A DNA stretch of 29,421 nt from JANQIV01 sp050117315. Lineage in GTDB: Bacteria > Bacteroidota > Ignavibacteria > Ignavibacteriales > Melioribacteraceae. Position numbers and translations under genes: made by a program. The stretch lies in assembly GCA_050117315.1 (NCBI GenBank), contig JASFMY010000086.1:1-29421 (forward strand), in the 5' to 3' direction. The notes under the pieces were generated by a model. That model was not told the origin of the DNA, searched no databases, and saw only the letters and a list, made by a program, of their open reading frames with translations. How positions within the stretch are numbered: the first letter of the stretch is position 1; every line of letters begins with the position of its first letter. Of the stretch, positions 23,587 through 29,421 are shown in pieces.

Positions 23587-25289
23587 CAGTAACCTGCAGC
23601 TTTGCCGAATCCTCTTGAATCCGTTCCGCCAAAGATAATATTTTTTTCATTATCAATAAGAATCCCCTGCACCCTGCCGATCCTTCCTATTCCCCCGATT
23701 TTATGACCTTTGAGAATAAGGTTGCTCTTTACATCGTGGGCTGTTCCGAATTCCTCAAATATGATCTCTTCTGGGAACCATTGATGATGAAACCTCGGCA
23801 TATCAATTGCCTTTTGAATATCCATACCGAAATCAATACAATTAAGTATTACTTGTAAAACAGATGTAATTATTTGGGAACCGCCGGGCGAACCGGCAAT
23901 AATAAAAGGGTTATCATCTTTCAATACAATTGTCGGTGTCATTGAACTCAGCATTCTTTTCCCGGGCTGGATTGAATTTGCTTCACCGCCGAGTAAACCA
24001 TATTGATTCGGCTCGCCGGGTTTGGCATTAAAATCATCCATCTCGTTGTTCAGTAAAAAACCTGCACCTTGCAAAACAATTTTGTTGCCGTAACTGGAGT
24101 TCAATGTAACTGTTGTGCTCACTGCATTACCAAACCTGTCAACTATTGAATAGTGAGTTGTTTCTTTAGATTCATAGATTACAGGAATACCCGGCATAAT
24201 TGAGTCTGAAGGTGTAGCAACATTTTTAATGTTTGAAAAAATATTTTTTGCATATTCTTTTGATGTAAGCCATTCGACAGGGACATCATAAAAATCCGGA
24301 TCGCCTAAATGTTTTGACCGATCTGCATAAACTCTTTTCAACGATTCAACAACTTTATGAATGTAATCGCTGCTTCCCCATGAATTCTTAGAAAATTCAA
24401 AATTCTCCAGAATGTTCAGAGATTGGATTAGTGCAATTCCGCCTGACGACGGCGGGGGCATTGAAACAATTTCATAACCTTTATAATTACCGGTAACAGG
24501 GTTTCTTTCTATAGGTTTATATTCTTCTAGGTCTTTATAGGTTATGTAACCGCCGTTATCAAACGAATTTTTCACAATTAAGTCCGCAATATATCCTTTA
24601 TAAAATCCGTTGATGCCGTTTTCTTTTATCAGCCTTAGGGTATTAGCCAAATCTTTCTGAACTAAAAAATGATTTTCTTTTAGTGAGTCCCCGTTGTCTG
24701 TAAATATTTCTCTTGATGATTCATACTCATTAAAATCTTTATTAAAAATATTAATATGATTAGCGAGATCATAACCGGCTTCAAAACCGTTCTCAGCAAG
24801 TTTTATTGCCGGAGTAGTCAGATCGGACAAACGCATCGTCCCGTACTTTTCCAAAACATAAATTAACCCGGCAACCGTACCTGGCACTCCAACCGAAGTC
24901 CAGCCTTTTGTACTCAGTTCGTGATCGTAATTACCTTCTTCATCTAAATAAATATCTTTATTAACACTTAGGGGGGCACGTTCTCTAAAATCAATTGTTG
25001 TGCTTTTACCGTCACTTAAATGGATGACCATAAAACCCCCACCGCCTATATTTCCGGCTGAGGGATAGCAGACTGACAACGCGAAACCTACAGCTACCGA
25101 AGCATCAATTGCATTTCCCCCGTTCTTTAAAATTTCAACGCCTATGTCTGTTGCTATTTCACTTGGCGAAACAACCATTCCGTTCTTTGCCCTTACCGGT
25201 CTCTTGGTTTCTGCTTGTAATTGAAAATGAGATGTAAAAAACAAAATCAACAGTATAGTAGAAACGAGTTTAGAATAAGCTGAAGTCAA
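23586..25289 (-). CDS. ggt: Gamma-glutamyltranspeptidase, periplasmic
   Basis: This 567-residue N-terminal nucleophile hydrolase cleaves the gamma-glutamyl bond of glutathione and related compounds. A signal peptide covers about residues 1-26 (ILLILFFTSHFQLQA). The precursor should split before Thr377 in KETTHYSIVDRFGNAV, giving large and small subunits. Other marks are SAGNIGGGGFM, RERAP, and PPPSSGGIAL. The final GGSQIITSVLQV and GFGKAAGY segments complete the family. The start is TTG at 25289 with AAGGA about seven bases upstream. The first 20 bases overlap the end of the MCE gene and the stop overlaps acpS, so it is a middle member of a tight operon. Confidence 0.95.
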   Translation of the reverse strand: MTSAYSKLVSTILLILFFTSHFQLQAETKRPVRAKNGMVVSPSEIATDIGVEILKNGGNAIDASVAVGFALSVCYPSAGNIGGGGFMVIHLSDGKSTTIDFRERAPLSVNKDIYLDEEGNYDHELSTKGWTSVGVPGTVAGLIYVLEKYGTMRLSDLTTPAIKLAENGFEAGYDLANHINIFNKDFNEYESSREIFTDNGDSLKENHFLVQKDLANTLRLIKENGINGFYKGYIADLIVKNSFDNGGYITYKDLEEYKPIERNPVTGNYKGYEIVSMPPPSSGGIALIQSLNILENFEFSKNSWGSSDYIHKVVESLKRVYADRSKHLGDPDFYDVPVEWLTSKEYAKNIFSNIKNVATPSDSIMPGIPVIYESKETTHYSIVDRFGNAVSTTVTLNSSYGNKIVLQGAGFLLNNEMDDFNAKPGEPNQYGLLGGEANSIQPGKRMLSSMTPTIVLKDDNPFIIAGSPGGSQIITSVLQVILNCIDFGMDIQKAIDMPRFHHQWFPEEIIFEEFGTAHDVKSNLILKGHKIGGIGRIGRVQGILIDNEKNIIFGGTDSRGFGKAAGY

Positions 25290-26178
25290 TTTTTATTCCT
25301 TCGTCATTTAGTTGTTGAATTAGAATTTTCGTGAGCTCTTTTGTTTGCGTGAGCGTCGTGTTTATATCATCAAGCAATTTTTCGTCATGTAAAACTTTTC
25401 CGACATTGTTTTGTTTGTTTTCTATTTCATCTAATAATAAACTGACCTTCTGCATATTCTTATTAGTTACGGTAATCAGTTCATTAACGTTTTTCAAGGT
25501 AGCTGAAAATGATTTTTTGTTTTCTTCTACAAATTCCCCGGTTGAATCAACAAGCCTATTGGAATTTGTGATCAGTTCCGAAATCTCGTCCCGGTTTTCC
25601 GAGATAACCCGGTTCAACATGTTCACCGTTGTGTTAAGGTTTGTAACAGAACTTCTTAAGTCGTTTTTGAAATCACTGTCGTCAAGAAATTCATTTATGT
25701 TGCATAAGGAAACTCTGACCTCTTTTATAACAGAAACCAAATCGTTTTGGACAGAGCTTATCATAGCTAAAGCTGTTGAAACATCACCGCGGAATTTACC
25801 CTCATGAACTTTTCGATAATCAAGCTCAACACAGGATTTGCCGGAATAAATTTCAATTTTTTTGCCGCCCATTAAATCGAGCATTAGGATTGAAAACTCT
25901 GCATCCTCATGTAACTTAACATCCTGTTCTAAAATGCCTTTTACTATTACTTTATTATTTTCTTCACCGAATTCCTCAACGAAGCCTCTTTTTCTGCCGT
26001 CTACAAAAATACGATCTCCAATTTCAAGCCCGGCGATATTATCAAAACTTATAAATATTGTTTTAACATCGGTATGGATTGAAAAATTTTTTGCCCATCC
26101 GAAAACCCATATAAAAACTACCAATGCAACAATAACAGTAATGCCTACTTTAATTTCTGTCTTCCTAGAGTCTCTCAT
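25270..26178 (-). CDS. MCE/MlaD domain protein
   Basis: This 302-residue protein has an N-terminal membrane helix at about residues 11-28, an MCE domain at about 38-115 (IFISFDNIAGLEIGDRIFVDGRKRG), and then a long helical, probably coiled-coil periplasmic region. MCE proteins form hexameric or larger periplasmic rings that shuttle lipids between membranes. No MlaE permease or MlaF ATPase is in the window, so it is an orphan here. The ATG overlaps the stop of the preceding small membrane-anchored gene by four bases and the ggt start lies within its last 20 bases, so the three are coupled. Confidence 0.9.
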   Translation of the reverse strand: MRDSRKTEIKVGITVIVALVVFIWVFGWAKNFSIHTDVKTIFISFDNIAGLEIGDRIFVDGRKRGFVEEFGEENNKVIVKGILEQDVKLHEDAEFSILMLDLMGGKKIEIYSGKSCVELDYRKVHEGKFRGDVSTALAMISSVQNDLVSVIKEVRVSLCNINEFLDDSDFKNDLRSSVTNLNTTVNMLNRVISENRDEISELITNSNRLVDSTGEFVEENKKSFSATLKNVNELITVTNKNMQKVSLLLDEIENKQNNVGKVLHDEKLLDDINTTLTQTKELTKILIQQLNDEGIKIDFSLF

Positions 26179-26525
26179 TTTTCTTTAACAATTTTTTTAA
26201 GTTCTTTGAATTCTTCGGAATCAATTACATTATCCTCAATAAAGTCTTGTGCTTTTTCAACAAAAGATTTTGTTTCTTCACTTATCTCTTTCCAATCCAT
26301 GTCCTTAATTTTTTCAAACTGTTCGGAAACCAAAACTTTCAATGAATCTTTATATTCGGAGGCATCCAAATCGTCAACATTCTCTTTAATATTCTCAATT
26401 GCATATTCAATTAATTTCTCCGAACCCCAATCCCATATTTCATTTCCGTGATATTTAACAACGTAATATATAATTGCAATAACTACCGTAAAAAGAAGTA
26501 TTATTTTAAAGAAACATCCTTTCAA
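26175..26525 (-). CDS. Small membrane-anchored helical protein, unknown function
   Basis: I do not recognise this 116-residue protein. It has a hydrophobic N-terminal helix at about residues 5-23 (IILLFTVVIAIIYYVV) and then a soluble, highly charged helical part of about 90 residues rich in Glu, Lys and Asp (LKVLVSEQFEKIKDMDWKEI), as in coiled coils. A Cys at residue 4 precedes the helix, but no lipobox is convincing. The start is TTG at 26525. The stop overlaps the MCE gene by four bases and the CNNM gene ends just upstream, so it is co-expressed with both. A role as an accessory of the MCE protein is only an inference from this coupling. Confidence 0.7.
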   Translation of the reverse strand: MKGCFFKIILLFTVVIAIIYYVVKYHGNEIWDWGSEKLIEYAIENIKENVDDLDASEYKDSLKVLVSEQFEKIKDMDWKEISEETKSFVEKAQDFIEDNVIDSEEFKELKKIVKEK

Positions 26526-26531
26526 TTTTTA

Positions 26532-27812
26532 TTACCGTTGAATCTTTTCAACTAAGACTTTGTTGATTCTTTTATTATTAATTTCCTTAACCGTAAAACT
26601 ATAATTCTGGTGAACAAAGTTATCACCTTCTTCCGGGATAGTACCGAAATGATTAAAAATAAATCCGCCGACAGTATCGTAATCATCATTTTCGGATGAA
26701 AAATCTTCGGTCAATAATTCATTTAATTCATCAATTAATACTTTCCCTAAAACCATATATGATGTTTCGTTCAGTTTAGTTATTTCATTTTCTTCCTGAT
26801 CATATTCGTCTCTTATTTCACCAACAATCTCTTCAAGAATATCTTCCAGCGAAACCAGTCCTGCGGTACCCCCGTATTCATCAACCACAATACCTATGTG
26901 CATGTTCATTTCCTGGAATTCATGCAGTAAGTCGCTTATCAATTTTGACTCCGGTACAAATAAAGCATCGCGAGCAATTTCTTTTAACGATATTTCTTTC
27001 TTAACGTTTGAAGATTTTATATAAGGCAGCAAATCCTTTGCGTAAATTATACCAACAATATTATCAAGACTGTTTTCATACAAAGGTATCCTGCTATGCC
27101 CGGACTCTGTAATTAAAGCCATAAGCTCGGAAAAGGTATTCTCTAACGATACGGATTTTATATCAACACGCGGAGTCATTACTTCTCTTACCGTTATGCT
27201 TTTAAATGATACAAGGCCGTGAATGAGCTCATGTTCTTCTTCTTCAATAGTCCCCTTTTCAACACCAATGTCTGCCAATTCAGTTATCTCCGATGAAGAG
27301 ATAACAGTCTTGGATTTGTCCAGATTTAAGCTGGTGGCCAGTAGCCTTACCAGGTCAGTTGTGATTTTTGCAACCGGATATATTATAACGCTAACCCAGT
27401 ATAAAGGAATAGAAATTATTTTTGAAAAAAGTACGGGATTTTTCGAAGCAAATAATTTCGGGGTTATTTCTCCAAATATTAAGATCAAAATAGTGAGAAT
27501 AATAATCTGAATAATTAGTATTAGATCAACAGTGTAGTTATAATAATGGGCAATCTCTAAAGCTATTGAAACGGCTAAAATAGAAGCAGCTACGTTTACA
27601 ACTGTATTGCCAAGCAATATTGTAACTAGAAGTCTTCTCGGACTTTCAAGGAGATTAATTATATATTTTTCAATTATTCCTTTGGAATCTTTAAAGTCCT
27701 TGAAAATAGTTTTTTCTAATGAAAAAAGTGCAACTTCTGAACCGGAAAAAAAAGCTGAAAATAAAATTAGTACGAATAAAGAAATTATCCGCAGAAACCA
27801 GTCTGTTTCCAA
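26532..27812 (-). CDS. CNNM/CBS domain protein, GldE- or CorC-like hemolysin family
   Basis: This 426-residue protein has an N-terminal CNNM (DUF21) membrane domain with about four helices (residues 5-150; FSAFFSGSEVALFSLEK), then paired CBS domains (VMTPRVDIKSV near 208 to about 340, including GTAGLVSLEDILEEIVGEI), and a C-terminal CorC_HlyC domain (about 345-426, TVGGFIFNHFGTIPEEGD). Family members are linked to Mg2+ or other cation transport. In Bacteroidota, the gliding-associated GldE has this architecture and often follows ssb, as here (35 bases). The start is TTG at 27812, the first possible start after an in-frame stop. No gldD-like gene follows, so I do not call it gldE. Confidence 0.9.
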   Translation of the reverse strand: METDWFLRIISLFVLILFSAFFSGSEVALFSLEKTIFKDFKDSKGIIEKYIINLLESPRRLLVTILLGNTVVNVAASILAVSIALEIAHYYNYTVDLILIIQIIILTILILIFGEITPKLFASKNPVLFSKIISIPLYWVSVIIYPVAKITTDLVRLLATSLNLDKSKTVISSSEITELADIGVEKGTIEEEEHELIHGLVSFKSITVREVMTPRVDIKSVSLENTFSELMALITESGHSRIPLYENSLDNIVGIIYAKDLLPYIKSSNVKKEISLKEIARDALFVPESKLISDLLHEFQEMNMHIGIVVDEYGGTAGLVSLEDILEEIVGEIRDEYDQEENEITKLNETSYMVLGKVLIDELNELLTEDFSSENDDYDTVGGFIFNHFGTIPEEGDNFVHQNYSFTVKEINNKRINKVLVEKIQR

Positions 27813-27847
27813 AAAGTTTGTTTAACCCAAATTGTTGAACATAACAA

Positions 27848-28276
27848 TTAAAACGGCAAATCGTCGTCTTCATTATCCGGACTGCTTCCACCTGCAGTAT
27901 CTGAATCAGATTGGAAACTGCCTCCCCCAGAAGAACCGGATTCGCCCCTCGAATCAAGAGGAATAATTTTTTCCGAAATTATTTCGGTCATATACCTTTT
28001 AACACCTTCTTTATCCGTGTAGTCTCTCTTAGATAATCTTCCTTCAACGTAAAGTTTTTTTCCTTTCTTTAAATTTTCTTTCATATAGTCTGAAAGGTTA
28101 AAAGATACGATATTGTGCCATGTTGTTTCTTCTACCCAGTTACCGTCTTTGCCTTTGTAGCTGTGTGATGTTGCAATCGAATAGTTTGATACTGAGACAT
28201 TATTTGTAGTAAAACGGTGTTCGGCATCTCCGCCTAAATTCCCGATCACCATGATTTTGTTTAATGAAAATGCCAA
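27848..28276 (-). CDS. ssb: Single-stranded DNA-binding protein
   Basis: This 142-residue protein has an OB-fold (about 1-105; KIMVIGNLGGDAEHRFTTN, TTWHNIVSFN, YVEGRLSKRDY) and a Gly/Ser-rich linker ending in the acidic tip DNEDDDLPF that recruits partner proteins. It coats single-stranded DNA in replication and repair. The start is TTG at 28276, preceded by GGAGATGATGAA, which supplies a Shine-Dalgarno sequence; the next in-frame ATG (residue 9) would cut into the OB-fold. The CNNM gene follows 35 bases downstream, a gene order also found in other Bacteroidota. Confidence 0.96.
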   Translation of the reverse strand: MAFSLNKIMVIGNLGGDAEHRFTTNNVSVSNYSIATSHSYKGKDGNWVEETTWHNIVSFNLSDYMKENLKKGKKLYVEGRLSKRDYTDKEGVKRYMTEIISEKIIPLDSRGESGSSGGGSFQSDSDTAGGSSPDNEDDDLPF

Positions 28277-28357
28277 TTCATCATCTCCAATTAATGAAAA
28301 ATTTAATTTGAATTATTATTATAATAAATCATAGCAAAAAAGGACAACAATTTATTA

Positions 28358-28816
28358 TTATTTTTCAATTGTTAAAATGAATGCATCTTTGAATTCAGGT
28401 AATTGCCATAACCGGTCTCTTACACTTTCAGCCTCTTGCCGGGTATTAAACGGAGGCAACCAGATTACATATAATTGAACCTTTTCGCTATAACTCACTT
28501 CCATCGGGTAGTCGATTTTTGAGCTGTTGTCGTAAACGAATTTCTCTGCATTAACCCTGGTTTCATAAGCGCCAACCTGAACAATATGTTTTAATGATTT
28601 TAAAACTTCACTTTGAGGTTCTGCTTCTTCAACTGTCTCTTCCACCAGCTGAGATCCTTCACCGGTTTCGCTGATGGAATCTTCAACTGCCGGATCGTCA
28701 AATACATAAATTTCATCTTCATTTTGCTGTTCTTCGTTACTTGTTGTTTCCTGTGAAGATGAACACGCAAAAAACAAGATTGTTACAAGTAATAATAAAT
28801 AATTGTGGGTTCTCAT
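28358..28816 (-). CDS. SPOR domain lipoprotein
   Basis: This 152-residue lipoprotein has a signal peptide MRTHNYLLLLVTILFFAC with the lipidated Cys at residue 18. A long acidic low-complexity linker follows (Glu-rich, about 20-72), then a C-terminal SPOR domain (about 75-152; HIVQVGAYETRVNAEKFVYD, YVIWLPPFNTRQEAESVRDRL). SPOR domains bind glycan strands lacking stem peptides, found at division septa. The protein has no enzymatic domain, so it may act as a septal or cell-wall tether. It lies between ssb (81-base gap) and the porin terminator, so it probably has its own promoter. Confidence 0.9.
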   Translation of the reverse strand: MRTHNYLLLLVTILFFACSSSQETTSNEEQQNEDEIYVFDDPAVEDSISETGEGSQLVEETVEEAEPQSEVLKSLKHIVQVGAYETRVNAEKFVYDNSSKIDYPMEVSYSEKVQLYVIWLPPFNTRQEAESVRDRLWQLPEFKDAFILTIEK

Positions 28817-28841
28817 TTTATATTATGTTTTTAACAAAAAT

Positions 28842-28877
28842 AAAAAGGGACGAATAAAAATTCATCCCTTTTTTTAT
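28842..28877. terminator. Rho-independent terminator after the FadL-type gene
   Basis: AAAGGGACGAA (28844-28854) pairs with TTCATCCCTTT (28861-28871), 11 base pairs with one G-T wobble, around a six-base AT loop. T-rich tracts follow on both strands (TTTTTAT on the minus side; TTTTTTT on the plus side), so it can act in both directions. It lies just after the porin stop. Confidence 0.85.
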
Positions 28878-28896
28878 AATTTATATAATTTCTTGC

Positions 28897-29421
28897 TTAC
28901 AATCCTAATGTAAGATTGACAGCAAATAAATGAACTGTTGTTGAATAAGTTCCGTTAAAATCAAATTCCGAATCGGTTATTTCTCTATCACCCATTAAAA
29001 GGAATAAATATCCCAAGTCAAGATTTATATTTTCGGCAAGACCTATTCCAACTCCGCCTGCAAAACCTATTCTATCGTTATCCGGCAAAGTCGGTTCAAC
29101 CACTTCGTCTTTAATAGGATTTTTGTCATAATAAAGGCCACCTCTGATAGCCAACTGTTTGGATGATTGGTACTCAAATCCGCCTCTAATAGCGAAATTA
29201 TTTTCATAGTCTCTTGCGGCCGATGAAACTACATTTGCTTCTGTAAAAGTTATTTCAAGTTTATCATAGCTCGACCATCCTGTGTATTGAAAATCCGCAG
29301 CAAGGGTAAGTTTTTCATTAAGATGATAAGCTATACCTGCTTGTAAATTTTGTGGTAATGTTAATGGTGCAGTTACTTCACCTTGAGGTAAAGCAATAGT
29401 TCCTAATAAGGGGTGTGTAAC
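28897..29421 (-). CDS. OmpP1/FadL/TodX family outer membrane protein (C-terminal part)
   Basis: The C-terminal 174 residues of an outer-membrane beta-barrel are present; the frame is open to the right edge, so the start is outside the window. The segment LPQNLQAGIAYHLNEKLTLA followed by ADFQYTGWSSYDKLEI is a strong mark of the FadL family, which carries hydrophobic molecules such as long-chain fatty acids and aromatics across the outer membrane. Further strands (FAIRGGFEYQ, LAIRGGLYYD, GFAGGVGIGL, INLDLGYLFL) show the expected alternation. It ends with LFAVNLTLGL. The TTG at 29154 is internal and not a start. A terminator follows. The substrate is unknown. Confidence 0.9.
   Translation of the reverse strand, partial: VTHPLLGTIALPQGEVTAPLTLPQNLQAGIAYHLNEKLTLAADFQYTGWSSYDKLEITFTEANVVSSAARDYENNFAIRGGFEYQSSKQLAIRGGLYYDKNPIKDEVVEPTLPDNDRIGFAGGVGIGLAENINLDLGYLFLLMGDREITDSEFDFNGTYSTTVHLFAVNLTLGL

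Noticed and set aside
25331..25807. 158-codon open frame on the plus strand
   Set aside because: It is the reverse-strand shadow of the MCE gene, rich in Ser, Phe and Val, with no domain.
28897..29154. A short 85-residue protein starting at 29154
   Set aside because: The apparent start is an internal TTG. The same frame stays open to the window edge and carries clear FadL-family sequence.
1..29421. CRISPR arrays or clustered tandem repeats
   Set aside because: No regularly spaced direct repeats of 20 bases or more were noticed on reading through the window.

Overview
The window looks like a low-GC, free-living Gram-negative of the Bacteroidota/Ignavibacteriota (FCB) type. This is an inference from gene content. 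The pointers are a FadL-type outer-membrane porin, an ssb gene followed by a GldE-like CNNM/CBS protein, a YbeY with Asp in place of its third metal His, an HPr kinase in a Gram-negative setting, a cysteine-poor delta' clamp-loader subunit, and secreted arabinan-degrading enzymes. Every recognisable gene, about 33 including remnants, lies on the minus strand, so the window reads from its right end to its left end.

From the right edge leftwards: a partial FadL/OmpP1 porin followed by a strong hairpin terminator; a SPOR lipoprotein; ssb and a CNNM/CBS (GldE/CorC-like) protein; a small membrane-anchored protein coupled to an MCE/MlaD protein, gamma-glutamyltranspeptidase and acpS, all overlapping; a GH43 arabinanase remnant and an intact secreted GH51 arabinofuranosidase; purU; mnmA; and an HNH endonuclease.

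The middle (17747 down to 4605) is one almost gapless run of housekeeping genes: scpA, scpB, rluB-like, lysS, a DUF2279-like protein, an S41 protease, a gamma-carbonic anhydrase-like protein, ybeY, a DUF494/Smg protein, xerC/D, hpf, hprK, an M23 peptidase, a DUF2795 protein, holB and ricT. It links chromosome segregation (ScpAB, Xer, delta'), translation and ribosome metabolism (LysS, RluB, YbeY, HPF) and envelope proteolysis.

The left part holds a thiolase plus 3-hydroxybutyryl-CoA dehydrogenase pair, a Kef-type antiporter, and a GH3 lipoprotein gene that stops abruptly at about base 123. The sequence beyond that stop has a GC-rich hairpin and then, with a good Shine-Dalgarno sequence, the start of an ORF resembling the N-terminus of a tyrosine recombinase. 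I read this as the edge of a mobile element that has broken the GH3 gene.

I found no clearly new multi-gene defence or biosynthetic system. The most useful leads are the disrupted GH3 gene and mobile-element edge, the decapitated GH43 gene beside acpS, two structured intergenic segments (981-1045 and 20764-20814), the small protein coupled to an orphan MCE protein, and the unusual start-site signals (an orphan Shine-Dalgarno before the HNH gene and many TTG starts). No rRNA, tRNA, CRISPR array or transcription-factor gene was seen.
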